A stretch of 64,000 nucleotides of DNA, from contig JAWZYU010000005.1 in NCBI GenBank assembly GCA_038380435.1, forward strand, positions 38,152,001 through 38,216,000, written 5' to 3'. Below are positions 45,796 through 57,519 of this stretch, in pieces; the first letter of the stretch is position 1; each line of letters starts with the position of its first letter. The translations under genes and the position numbers were made by a program. The DNA is from Ryuthela nishihirai (Eukaryota; Arthropoda; Arachnida; Araneae; Heptathelidae). Under the pieces are notes generated by a model. The model had not been told where the DNA came from. It searched no databases and saw only the letters and a program-made list of their open reading frames with translations.

Positions 45796-48700
45796 GGCCC
45801 TGAATATGTTGGTTTCACTAACAAAACAGAACATTTACATTACACCCCTGAATATGCATAATGAATTGCATTACCCCCCTGAATATGTTGGTTTCACTGA
45901 CAAAACAGAACATTTAAATTACACCCCTGAATATGCATAATGAATTGCATTACCCCCTGAATATGTTGGTTTCACTGACAAAACAGATCATTTACATTAC
46001 ATCCCTGAATATGCATAATGAATTGCATTACCCCCTGAATATGTTGGTTTCACTGACAAAACAGAACATTTACATTACACCCCTGAATATGCATAATGAA
46101 TTGCATTACCCCCTGAATATGTTGGTTTCACTGACAAAACAGATTATTTACATTACACCCCTGAATATGCATAATGAATTGCTTTACCCCCCTGAATATG
46201 TTGGTTTCACTGACAAAACAGAACATTTACATTACACCCCTGAATATGCAAAATGAATTGCTTTACCCCCCTGAATATGTTGGTTTCACTGACAAAACAG
46301 AACATTTACATTACACCCCTGAATATGCAAAATGAATTGCATTACCCCCCTGAATATGTTGGTTTCACTGACAAAACAGAACATTTCTATTACACCCCTG
46401 AATATGCAAAATGAATTGCATTACCCCCCTGAATATGTTGGTTTCACTGACAAAACAGAACATTTACATTACACCCCTGAATATGCAAAATGAATTGCAT
46501 TACCTTCCTGAATATGTTGGTTTCACTGACAAAACAGAACATTTCCATTACACCCCTGAATATGCAAAATGAATTGCATTACCCCCCTGAATGTGTTGGT
46601 TTCACTGACAAAACAGAACATTAATATTACACCCCTGAATATGCAAAATGAATTGCATTACCCCCCTGAAGATGTTGGTTTCACTGACAAAACAGAACAT
46701 TTCCATTACACCCCTGAATATGCATAATGAATTGCATTACCCCCTGAATATGTTGGTTTCACTGACAAAACAGATCATTTACATTACACCCCTGAATATG
46801 CATAATGAATTGCATTACCCCCTGAATATGTTGATTTCACTGACAAAACAGAACATTTACATTACACCCCTGAATATGCAAAATGAATTGCATTACCCCC
46901 CCTGAATATGTTGGTTTCACTGACAAAACAGAACATTTCCATTACACCCCTGAGTATGCAAAATGAATTGCATTACCCCCCTGAATATGTTGGTTTCACT
47001 GACAAAACAGAACATTTACATTACACCCCTGAATATGCAAAATGAATTGCATTACCCCCCTGAATATGTTGGTTTCACTGACAAAACAGAACATTTACAT
47101 TACACCCCTGAATATGCAAAATGAATTGCATTACCTTCCTGAATATGTTGGTTTCACTGACAAAACAGAACATTTCCATTACACCCCTGAATATGCAAAA
47201 TGAATTGCATTACCCCCCTGAATATGTTGGTTTCACTGACAAAACAGAACATTTATATTATACCCCTGAATATGCAAAATGAATTGCATTACCCCCCTGA
47301 ATATGTTGGTTTCACTGACAAAACAGAACATTTACATTACACCCCTCAATATGCATAATGAATTGCATTACCCCCTGAATATGTTGGTTTCACTGACAAA
47401 ACAGATCATTTATATTACACCCCTGAATATGCATAATGAATTGCATTACCCCCTGAATATGTTGGTTTCACTGACAAAACAGAACATTTCCATTACACCC
47501 CTGAATATGCAAAATGAATTGCATTACCACCCTGAATATGTTGGTTTCACTGACAAAACAGAACATTTACATTACACCCCTGAATATGCAAAATGAATTG
47601 CATTACCCCCTGAATATGTTGGTTTCACTGACAAAACAGAACATTTCCATTACACCCCTGAATATGCAAAATGAATTGCATTACCCCCCTGAATATGCAA
47701 AATGAATTGCATTACCCCCCTGAATATGTTGGTTTCACTGACAAAACAGAACATTTACATTACACCCCTGAATATGCAAAATGAATTGCATTACCCCCCT
47801 GAATATGTTGGTTTCACTGACAAAACAGAACATTTCTATTACACCCCTGAATATGCAAAATGAATTGCATTACCCCCCTGAATATGTTGGTTTCACTGAC
47901 AAAACAGAACATTTACATTACACCCCTGAATATGCAAAATGAATTGCATTACCTTCCTGAATATGTTGGTTTCACTGACAAAACAGAACATTTCCATTAC
48001 ACCCCTGAATATGCAAAATGAATTGCATTACCCCCCTGAATGTGTTGGTTTCACTGACAAAACAGAACATTAATATTACACCCCTGAATATGCAAAATGA
48101 ATTGCATTACCCCCCTGAAGATGTTGGTTTCACTGACAAAACAGAACATTTCCATTACACCCCTGAATATGCATAATGAATTGCATTACCCCCTGAATAT
48201 GTTGGTTTCACTGACAAAACAGATCATTTACATTACACCCCTGAATATGCATAATGAATTGCATTACCCCCTGAATATGTTGATTTCACTGACAAAACAG
48301 AACATTTACATTACACCCCTGAATATGCAAAATGAATTGCATTACCCCCCCTGAATATGTTGGTTTCACTGACAAAACAGAACATTTCCATTACACCCCT
48401 GAGTATGCAAAATGAATTGCATTACCCCCCTGAATATGTTGGTTTCACTGACAAAACAGAACATTTACATTACACCCCTGAATATGCAAAATGAATTGCA
48501 TTACCCCCCTGAATATGTTGGTTTCACTGACAAAACAGAACATTTACATTACACCCCTGAATATGCAAAATGAATTGCATTACCTTCCTGAATATGTTGG
48601 TTTCACTGACAAAACAGAACATTTCCATTACACCCCTGAATATGCAAAATGAATTGCATTACCCCCCTGAATATGTTGGTTTCACTGACAAAACAGAACA

Positions 48701-49598
48701 TTTATATTATACCCCTGAATATGCAAAATGAATTGCATTACCCCCCTGAATATGTTGGTTTCACTGACAAAACAGAACATTTACATTACACCCCTCAATA
48801 TGCATAATGAATTGCATTACCCCCTGAATATGTTGGTTTCACTGACAAAACAGATCATTTATATTACACCCCTGAATATGCATAATGAATTGCATTACCC
48901 CCTGAATATGTTGGTTTCACTGACAAAACAGAACATTTCCATTACACCCCTGAATATGCAAAATGAATTGCATTACCACCCTGAATATGTTGGTTTCACT
49001 GACAAAACAGAACATTTACATTACACCCCTGAATATGCAAAATGAATTGCATTACCCCCTGAATATGTTGGTTTCACTGACAAAACAGAACATTTCCATT
49101 ACACCCCTGAATATGCAAAATGAATTGCATTACCCCCCTGAATATGCAAAATGAATTGCATTACCCCCCTGAATATGTTCGTTTCACTGACAAAACAGAA
49201 CATTTACATTACACCCCTGAATATGCAAAATGAATTGCATTACCCCCCTGAATATGTTGGTTTCACTGACAAAACAGAACATTTCCATTACACCCCTGAA
49301 TATGCAAAATGAATTGCATTACCCCCCTGAATATGTTGGTTTCACTGACAAAACAGATCATTTACATTACACCCCTGAATATGCAAAATGAATTGCATTA
49401 CCCCCCTGAATATGTTAGTTTCACTGACAAAACAGAACATTTCCATTACACCCCTTAATATGCAAAATGAATTGCATAACCCCCCTGAATATGTTGGTTT
49501 CACTGACAAAACAGAACATTTACATTACACCCCTGAATATGCATAATGAGTTGCATTACCCCCTGAATTTGTTGGTTTCACTGACAAAACAGATCATT
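45796..49598 (+). repeat. 79-bp satellite array, about 48 units
   Basis: The unit begins cccctgaatatgttggtttc, continues actgacaaaacagaacattt, then acattacacccctgaatatg and caaaatgaattgcattac. It is itself two unequal half-repeats, each starting cccctgaatatg and ending cattac. Units are 78-80 bp because the C run varies from 4 to 7. Open frames in the array (periodic NELHYPLNMLVSLTKQ) exist only where 78-bp units stay in phase and have no conserved start, so I do not call genes. Confidence 0.97.
46275..49172. repeat. 1,449-bp tandem duplication inside the 79-bp array
   Basis: Block 46,275-47,723 is repeated at 47,724-49,172 with an offset of exactly 1,449 bp. Unique markers such as acatttctattacacc (46,381 and 47,830), the gatgttggtttc variant, the caatatgcataatg variant and a shortened half-unit (about 47,690 and 49,139) all recur at that offset with no difference that I could find. 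Confidence 0.9.
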
Positions 49599-49599
49599 T

Positions 49600-50430
49600 A
49601 GTGCAAAAGGGAATTGAAGCGAGAAACGAATTTTTTCAGTTAGAGCAAATTATGTCGAAATATTTTTTTTGCTGCAGTTTGAAGTATAATTTTTTCTGTT
49701 GATTAACAGCAATTTACTGTCACTTACAAATGTAGGTTTGTTTTCCTCCCATGGAATTATTGGATAAGTAGTTGGAGTAAAAAATGTAAAGGCATTGATA
49801 AAAAAAAGTAGTGGAATGACGTTATGTTTAAAAATATGTAGTTTCGAAAAAAAATAACTAATGAAGTTGTTTAAAGAACATGTAACTTGCATACGAATTG
49901 TGAAAAAAGAACATGTAGGTTTCAAACCAAAATAACAGAAAAAAATATTTTTCAGGCCAAAAACACCCTTGGCATTACAAAAATAAAACTGGCTCTGTGT
50001 AATACAAACTAATATATATATAGTAAATAAAGAGAGATAGTATTTTGACATGATATATATGCTTACAATAATCCAGGAATGGGCAACTGCAATGGTTCAA
50101 AATATGAAAATCGAGATGTTTTTCGTACAACTTTCGGACTTTCAAATTGGTAATGTCTTCTTTTACTAATAAACTTCCATATCTGCAGCTCCTTTCTCCT
50201 GAAAATTAAAACAGCAACAGATTCAGTTTTCTGCTTATTTTGAAAATTCAAAATTCCTACTTGCATTCATTGACCACTTAGAAAAATTAATAAAGATATA
50301 TCTTATTTCCATATGTGCAATCTGTTATTTTAATTTCTTCTAAACGTCGGTAATTTTGAATTTTTTTACAAAAAATGAATAATGTAGATATTTGGATCTC
50401 GTATTTGGTTCTAGATTAAGCTAAACGTGA
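49600..50430. other. AT-rich DNA, nothing recognised
   Basis: A 133-codon minus frame (49,650-50,051) is rich in Phe, Ile, Tyr and Asn and lacks any motif; I consider it chance in AT-rich DNA. Confidence 0.45.
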
Positions 50431-50436
50431 TGTGTA

Positions 50437-50651
50437 CAGTCGCTCAAAAAACTATCCGAACACTACGGTTGATTGCAGAATTCAGAAAAAATATCTTGCA
50501 ACGATTTTTTTAGAAATTAGTGATCTGGCAACCTTCGTGTCACGTGACACGAAGGTTGCCAGATCACTGATTTCTAAAAAAAATCGTTGTAAGATATTTT
50601 TTCTGAATTCTGCAATCAACCGTAGTGTTTGGATACTTTTTTGAGCGACTG
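50437..50651. mobile_element. Palindromic Tc1-type MITE, best-preserved copy
   Basis: 215 bp, nearly perfect palindrome from cagtcgctcaaaaaa to ttttttgagcgactg with centre gtgtcacgtgacac, flanked by TA (50,435-50,436 and 50,652-50,653). Confidence 0.93.
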
Positions 50652-50715
50652 TAGGTGGTCATATTTTTTTGATACTAGATCGTGTGGGCTCACTGACGGA
50701 AATATTGAGCGTGTG

Positions 50716-50788
50716 CAGTTACCGTTCACAGCAAACTGGAGCGTGTGCAGTAACTGCACACGCTCCAGTTTGCTGTGAACGGTAACTG
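50716..50788. repeat. 73-bp perfect palindrome
   Basis: Two 36-bp arms around a single central base (50,752). The left arm opens cagttaccgttcacagcaaa and ends gcgtgtgcagt; the right arm is its exact reverse complement. The phrase gagcgtgtgcagt occurs three times in direct orientation around it. Confidence 0.93.
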
Positions 50789-50812
50789 GAGCGTGTGCAG
50801 TTGCTGTACACG

Positions 50813-50877
50813 CGCCAGATATTTTTCCTGAATTCTGTAATCAACCATAGTGTTCGGATACTTTTTTGAGCGACTGT
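50813..50877. mobile_element. Half copy of the palindromic MITE
   Basis: gccagatatttttcctgaat, then tctgtaatcaaccatagtgt and ttttttgagcgactgt: only the right half of the MITE, joined directly to the 73-bp palindrome region. Confidence 0.85.
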
Positions 50878-50906
50878 CCCAGGCTCAAGTACTAACTGTG
50901 CCAATA

Positions 50907-51126
50907 TTGAGATTTATCTCCGCTAACCTCCACCCTTCCCTAAATCAGAAAGAGGACATCGTTGGGCTTGGAAAGGCTGCTGTCCTTCAGATGGAACGTA
51001 AAGCCATGTCTTCTAACAGTAGTTCAGTGGATCCCCTACTTCAACCTTCTCTGAGCCCTTGTGGTTTGTCCATTCAGCTCATTGTGTGCAAGCGAAAGAG
51101 GCCACTCAAAGGTAAAACAACCTAAC
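50907..51126 (+). mobile_element. SINE family A, headless, degenerate
   Basis: Starts ttgagatttatctccgc and ends aaaacaacctaactg. Internal deletions shorten it to about 220 bp. Confidence 0.8.
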
Positions 51127-51870
51127 TGGGCAACTGAGATAGCAAGCTGTCAACTGTAGTGGCATTCTTCTGCAACTTCCGTCTGGTATTTCATCCAGTC
51201 TGCAACTGTCCAAAGGGGAAGAAAGAGGAGAAAGAGCTAAAATGATCTAAACGGTATGAAATGTCCCATACCATAGCAAAAAAGAATTCACCTTGCAAGG
51301 GGCTGTGGACTCAATATCACCCTAGTCTCTACCAAGATTCCCTATGTCACCTTGGTATTTTGGACTCCAACTATATTGACAACATCAGTGGTGGTATACG
51401 CCGAAAGTAGTATTTCAATTTAATTATTATTTTGAATCTTTCTTTCCAGCTTCTAAATACTTATTGAAATAGGCAAAACCACAGTCAGCGCCAGTTTTAT
51501 TTGCCGCTTCTCTTTCACTTCCACCTCGGGGAGGCCTCTTCATTTTCAGACCGCCAGACCTTCCAAACTGATGGAGTCTTTGCTGGAGTCGAAATATTAC
51601 ACTGTCCCTCATCCTCCCATGATAGTGTTTGATCCATGTATATCAGATTCTTTTGCTGACGTAGACATAAGCTACAGTATTTTCGAAAATCCTTCACCCA
51701 TGTAGTCGTTTTTAAGCAAAAGATTGTTGCCCACCCAATCTTTAAAGACCTGAGAAAGCTACACTCTTCCAGTAGAATTGTCGTCCGAAGAATTCCGCAG
51801 AAATATGGACGACTTCAAGGTCATCCTTCAGGAAGATGTGCTCGGGATCAGATGTGTCTGAAAGACCCCA
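51127..51870. other. Unassigned, possibly 5' part of the LINE remnant downstream
   Basis: No clear motif; short frames only. Confidence 0.35.
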
Positions 51871-52745
51871 CCTTCAGACATTCCACATTTTCTCTCTTTT
51901 GATGGAACAGGGATGGAGATAGCCCAGTTAATGGGTGTGTTGCCATACTAGTGAACCATCATTCTCCCTTTCAGGCGAATCCTACCACCATGTTTGCCAT
52001 TCGCTTCTTACACTGACTCACTTTTATCACGGCAAGGCATCACCCACTTTTTTTTCATTTCGACATATAGGACAGAGAAGGACCTAGCTTTTACAGGCCT
52101 TCTCATACAAAGGTCATTCCCTACTAAGACCGAAGGCACTATTCACCACTGCTTCGTTTAAAATTCCCTAAGCACTATGCCAGTCAAGGTTATATATCTT
52201 CTTTTCATGATCCACCTACAGCTCTATCGCCTGACCGCCATTTCTTTACCTAAGTTCTATTGGGTGTCCGGTCATTTGGGAGGGAGGGAGATGTATGATT
52301 GCGATTATCCAGTCATATCTTAACGGACGAACTTTTAATGACCAGATTGGAAATTACATCTCCACTGCGAGATACATTGACTCCTTGTTGAGCCCTGGTT
52401 TGTTTAATTTTTGCGTGTATGATCTTCCTGAGCTTCATCCCATCATGACTGCCTTGTATGCTGATGTCATCGCTCTACTTTCTCCACCTCTCAATCCTGG
52501 CCTAGCCATCCAAAAGCTGTAGTTGGGAATGGACAAGGTAGAGTATCAGTTCTCCAAATGGAGAATAAAAAAAAAGCCTGAAAAGACCCAATCTGTACAC
52601 TTCACCATGAAAAGAGAAAATGATTTAAACCCTCCTAAAATCTTTGGTATACAGACTGCATGGCAACCTACAGGGCAATTCCTTGGAGTAGTATTAGAAA
52701 AGAAACTTAGATTCGATGTATACATATCATCACATTCTTTCTGAG
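51870..52745 (+). pseudogene. jockey-like non-LTR retrotransposon remnant
   Basis: An endonuclease-like scrap (GCVAILVNHHSPFQ) is readable near 51,930-51,985. Reverse transcriptase follows from about 52,295: IIQSYLNGRTF, then LLSPGLFNFCVYDLPEL, then ALYADVIAL, the Y/F-A-D-D active site with the second Asp replaced by Val. After a stop at 52,520-52,522 the thumb-like part continues with FSKWRIKKKPEKTQSVHFT and QFLGVVLEKKLRFD. Stops and the missing active-site residue show it is inactive. Confidence 0.85.
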
Positions 52746-52854
52746 GTAAATACCATCAGATGCAATCCATCTCATCAGTGGACATGCTTGGTGGACGCTT
52801 TTGCGTAGGCTACGAAAACTGAAAGCCAGAAGTCATCCATCATTGAGAAGAAGT

Positions 52855-53265
52855 CACAGCCTGCCGGGGCGGGGGTGGCTCAGTCGGTAGCGCGCCAGGC
52901 TCGTAATCTGTAGTTCCCAGGTTCGAATCCCAGCTGGGTCAGCGTTGAGATTTATCTCCGCAAAATTCTCCGCCTTGCCCACGGTCAGTAGGGGACACCG
53001 ATGGGCTTGGAAAGGCCGCCGTCCGTCGGATGGGACGTTAAGCCGTGGCCCCGTATACGGGAGAGCCATACCCTGTGCACGTTAAAGAACACACTGGATG
53101 ACCTTGACGGGAGGCTACCATCTGTCTCCCAACAGCTGTTCCAGTGGATCCCCTCCCCCAACCTTCTCTGAGCCTTCGGGGTCCATGTGACCTGGCCATT
53201 TAGGCCATGGTGTGCAAAAAAGTGCCGCTCAGAGGTAAAACAACCCAACCCAACACAGCCTGCCG
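52855..53265 (+). mobile_element. SINE family A, full length, tRNA-like head and 12-bp TSD
   Basis: The element is 52,867-53,253 (387 bp) between direct repeats cacagcctgccg (52,855-52,866 and 53,254-53,265). The head has an A box (gtggctcagtcggtagcgcg) and a perfect B box (ggttcgaatcc), as in a RNA polymerase III tRNA promoter. The body begins gcgttgagatttatctccgc, includes gacgttaagccgtggcc and gtgcacgttaaagaacac, and ends caacccaacccaa. The central cgttaa...gcacgttaaagaac motif resembles conserved central domains of metazoan SINE superfamilies; which one would need a database comparison. Confidence 0.95.
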
Positions 53266-54550
53266 ACAGTCATCTGTGCAAAAACAGCTATTGGATGTGC
53301 AATGTCCGCAAGTGTGATCGTAAGTGCTTCCACTATTCTTAGAGAAACTGCACGAGCTTAGTTTCGTTGGCCAAGCTGCTGTATATAGGCCACATATCAG
53401 TCATAACAACATCACTGATAACATCACATATCACTGATAACAGTGTCGCTTGTTCTGGTAGAAAGCCCATTGTTCCTGAGATCTGTAAATGTAGAATCAG
53501 ATAAAATGCAGTGAAAAAAATTCTGTCTCAGTATGCTCCAGTCTGACTGTCCTGTGTGGTTGAAGAGAATGTCTAGAGAATACACCAATCATCCTGCATT
53601 ATTCTAACAATGGAGGAGTTGTTTTTTTATGGTTGGGACAAATTCTATTAAATGCTGTTCCTGTAACTGCCACTGCCCATTTAGACATTCTGGACACATG
53701 TGCATTGGCAATGCTATTCACAGCTTAAAATACAACATGTAATTCTAACTCGTCCCTGCTGCTAATAATCTTGTTACATCTGAAATATGTACTTTGCATA
53801 TTCTTAAATATACACAAAATTTAAAGACATATAAAGATATTTTTAACTTTTTTTTATGCTAGGATTCGTTTATCAATAAAACTCTTGTCCTCAAACTGGA
53901 AGCGGCAACAGAAAAAGAAAGAAAGTAAACGAACTTACATATCAGTCAATATTTTGTCTGATGTGCGTGGGTCATATTAAACATGCATTTTTTTCTCTAT
54001 TCCGGGTCAAACAAAAGCTAGGGAGTATCTTCTTCCCGCATACACTCACGTATATGTTAGAGAACTGGCGCTCAACTTGCTTAATTACTCTGTATTATTT
54101 AAATAAGTACTTCAACTTACCCGAACAAGCATTATGGCAATCTTCAAGAGTAAGAAAATTGTTTTCACTGCCCTTGCATCCTCCGTACTGAAACTCTTCG
54201 CATCTCTACGTACTCTCGTTATAATGGAAGCGAGTTGTGTACGAGTTGCAAGATCCAATGTCCAAAGACTGAAAGCAAACGCCGTCTTCTACCACTGCTA
54301 ATGAAACAATTCAAATCCATAAAAAGATTTTTCCAACATTTCTTTCTTATATTATCTTATATTATCAGTAATTAATTTCTTAATAATCATAGTAAATGCC
54401 AAAATAGGTTTAAAAGTGTACTCAGAAAGAGAAACACAATCATAAGAGTTCCCAGAAAATTGCCTTCGGGGAGGGGGGCTACTTTAAACATTACAAGAAC
54501 TAAAACTACTACTATTACGGCTTGAAAAAAAATTGCTATTAAAAAATATC
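53266..54550. other. No recognised gene
   Basis: Short frames only. A 65-codon minus frame at 54,387-54,584 is strongly hydrophobic but overlaps the SINE end and has no motif. Confidence 0.4.
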
Positions 54551-54553
54551 CAG

Positions 54554-54931
54554 TCGGGTTGTTTTGCCTCTCAGCGTTGCACACAATGGGCTAAATCGCC
54601 AGGTCACAAGGACTCCAAATGATCAGAGAAGGTTTGGGGAGAGGACCCCCTGGAACGGCTGTTGGGAGACAGATGGTAGCCTTCCGTCAAGGCCATCCAG
54701 AGTGTTCTTTAACGTGCACAGGGTATGTCTCTCCCACACACGGGACCACGGCTTAACGTCCCATCCGACGGACGGCGGCCTTTCCAAACCCAGCGGTGTT
54801 CCCTACTGACAGTGGGCAGGGCGGGGAATTTTGCGGAGATAAATCTCAACGCCGACCCAGCTGGGACTGGAACCTGGGAACTGCAGATTACGAGCCTGGT
54901 ACGCTACCGACTGAGCCACCCCCACCCCGTC
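54554..54931 (-). mobile_element. SINE family A, full length with tRNA-like head
   Basis: On the plus strand it runs from the tail (cgggttgttttgcctctcag) through ctgttgggagacagatggta, gaggcaggg-like and gcggagataaatctcaacgc to the head, which contains an A box (taccgactgagccacc on the plus strand) and a B-box region altered to gactggaacct. No clear target duplication was found. Confidence 0.9.
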
Positions 54932-54959
54932 CAGGGCAGGATCTGTATGGGGGGAGACA

Positions 54960-55135
54960 AGGAAGCCATATCATCCCCCTCTGAGATTGCTAGTAAGGAA
55001 AATAGAGGCCAAAAGTTATTAATCTTGTGCATATTTCGCGCTTTTTAAAGTTTTTAAAACCTCTAAAACGAAGGGGGAAAATGTTACACTGCAATGGAAA
55101 TTCAATCTCTTGACCCTCCCCTTTTACCTTTTTTT
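54960..55135 (+). repeat. Interspersed repeat C
   Basis: gctagtaaggaaaatagagg, ttgtgcatatttcgcgct, aaaacgaagggggaaaatgt and acactgcaatggaaattcaa are the repeat C landmarks in order. Confidence 0.55.
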
Positions 55136-55285
55136 CGGCTTGCCCCCCTTCCCACAATTTTTTTGGACCCTGAACTGGGAGTGCCGTTAGATCAATTATA
55201 CTGTTCGATAGAAAGCTACCTTCGACAAGTAATTTTGCGGTACAGTATCATGGATATAAAAACTCAACAGCAAGAGATTTAATAA

Positions 55286-55440
55286 ATAATGGTAGCGTGC
55301 TTAGCTATTGATCAAAGGAACCTGCTGCAAGCCCGGGCTGCAAGTCGATGTTTGTGTTGTCTTTCTGCTGAGGTGTTGCTTTTCTCACAGAGACTTCTCT
55401 ACGGCGTATCCCCACTTCAGGAGATTGTGAGATTTCTGTG
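55286..55440 (+). mobile_element. SINE family B, degenerate, with partial tRNA-like head
   Basis: tagcgtgcttagctattgat matches the head of the full SINE B, then gatgtttgtgttgtctttct, gctgaggtgttgc and ctacggcgta match the body. Confidence 0.65.
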
Positions 55441-55892
55441 CCATGCAGCTGGTTGAGAAGGTTAATAATAAACAACATGCAGGTAACTATGTAAGTACTC
55501 GTTAAATGAAGCATCTGAAGATCATTACAGTACTGTATACTAAAAACACTGGGGCATATTATCATACAATTTATATTAAATTTTACTGTACCTGGGCACA
55601 ACTAACGTTGTCTGTACTTATTCGAAAATTAGACTATTTCCCGTTTAGAATATTTTACTATTTAGGCACAACATATGTAATAACATTTACAATGTTTATT
55701 ACTTTGTAAATGCCGGGATTGGTGGCGAGAACGTGCCGTTGCACAAAAGGGATGATTTGTAATGTTGGTTTTAGAATTATGCCGTTAGAGGGAGCGTTCA
55801 GCTGAATAAAGTACCGGATAATCGAAAATTTACTGTAGTTTCACCAGAGTTGCGGCAAATACTGGTGATCATTAAATAAATTATTTGAGTAC

Positions 55893-56125
55893 GAAAGTTC
55901 TTGCCGCCCCGTGGCCGAGTGGTTAGCGCGCTTGGCTACTGATCTAAGGGAATTTGAGTTCGAGCACGGGTAAGGCATGGATATTCGTGTTGTTTTTCTG
56001 CTGAGGTCCCTGCCAACCTCTCAGACCTTCTACTATGGCATATAAACTGACAGGCTCATGTCAGACCTCTGTGGCAAGCAGCTGCTTCACGGGGTATTTA
56101 TTTATTTTTTATTTATGAAAGTTCT
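55893..56125 (+). mobile_element. SINE family B, full length, tRNA-like head and 9-bp TSD
   Basis: The element is 55,902-56,116 between direct repeats gaaagttct (55,893-55,901 and 56,117-56,125). The head carries ccccgtggccgagtggttag (A box) and gagttcgagcacgg (B box), like a Leu/Ser-type tRNA. The body reads tattcgtgttgtttttctgc, tgaggtccctgcc, taaactgacaggctc and agctgcttcacgggg, then a T/A-rich tail. Confidence 0.9.
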
Positions 56126-57500
56126 ACCGAACAATAGTCCAAAAGCGCTATATTTGTCCCTAAAAACACTAAAGAATTTCTTACAACTAGTATAGAAAGT
56201 AAACAATGTTTTTTCGTGATTTATTAAAGCAATATAGCTTTTATTGCATATTTCTGTGACGATGTTCGAAAATACTTTATAGTTTTAATTTAACAAAATA
56301 TTGAGGTATCCCACTTGGCAATCAGTAGAAAAAATAATTAAACTGCAAAAACTTTAATGTCCATTATACTCTTTTTTTATTGGATGAAAGGGTCGTCAAA
56401 AGTATTTGGCGCTCTTCAAGTCCATTTTTGAATACTTGGGAATTTCATCTGAAGAAGTTTTCGGAATTTGATTTAAGCTGTTCGATATTAGGACAATTTG
56501 AGGCTCTTGTACACTTTTAATTTTAATTTAAAAAGTCTAAATTAAAATATTTAAAATAATTATAATAAAAGTTAAAATTTAAGTGTTCTGAAATATACCG
56601 TTGAGGCTAATGACAATTTTGAAATATAATTTATGCTTATTGAACAGGGTTCAAATATTAAACTTATACTTACAACGTTTTCTTCTAAGTTGTTGCTCGG
56701 TGCTATTTATCCATTTGTAATATTTTCCAGCTAAGGCAACCAAACAACATATTCATAAAGTTAGTTAAGAATAGAGCAGAGACAATTATCCGTTTAACGT
56801 TACTAACATTCTGACATGATTAGTAAAGTACAAAAGACAAAACAATTAAATCCCACAGAAATGGAGATGTTCTTATAAACTCTAAACTAATGGATCTTAG
56901 TATTCTTCTATTGTTAGTTGATTGGCACATAAAAATTTACCATGTTTAGGCTGTGCTCTTTCAATGGAGGTTTCTCAGTTCGTATTTACTTTTTCATTGC
57001 AATCATACAGGGTCATCAGAAAACGTTCCTTTGTTTTCCCCATTTATTTTGTAATAAACTACATATATTTATTATATTTTTTTGCCTGCATTTTACAGAT
57101 AATCTTTGCCGACACAAATTTCTTTCTCGTGCCAGATGTTGCCTGGTAGAGTAGTCCTGCCCTAACAGGAAATTCTGTCATTAACTATATTTAAAATGGT
57201 ATTTATTACTGAGGACCGTGCGTTTTGCGTGAAGACGTTTTATCAAACAGACAGTTATAAGGTTTTTATGTGGCAGCTTGAATTTAATATGAGATTTGAT
57301 TGCAGAGAAGGTTCAAGCATATCATCTATTTGAAGGTCAGGGATAAAATTCGAACAAATTGGTGCTCTGTTAGAGAATAAGAAAGGCATAGTTTGTAGAG
57401 CGAAGTCTGAGATATTTGAAAATATTGCACGCATACAAGAAAAACTGACTTGTAGAATACGCAAATCTGTCAAACGGCTGACTCAAAACAGCTGGGATTA
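56126..57500. other. AT-rich DNA before the 120-bp satellite
   Basis: No gene recognised. The stretch 57,355-57,485 has a stop-free plus frame (IGALLENKKGIVCRAKSEIF and on) that runs toward the satellite but ends at a stop just inside it. This is too little to call. Confidence 0.35.
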
Positions 57501-57519
57501 AAATACCTCGCATTAAAAA

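Noticed and set aside
45933..49154. Several plus-strand open frames encoding a 26-residue repeat (NELHYPLNMLVSLTKQ...)
   Set aside because: They exist only where successive satellite units happen to be 78 bp; most units are 79 bp and break the frame. There is no start context or unique domain.
49650..50051. 133-codon minus frame with a possible hydrophobic start
   Set aside because: Composition is what AT-rich DNA gives (Phe, Ile, Tyr, Asn), and I recognise no family.
52867..52945. Functional tRNA gene inside the 52.9-kb SINE
   Set aside because: The A and B boxes are good, but the sequence continues into a SINE body with a tail and TSD, so it is the SINE promoter rather than a tRNA gene.
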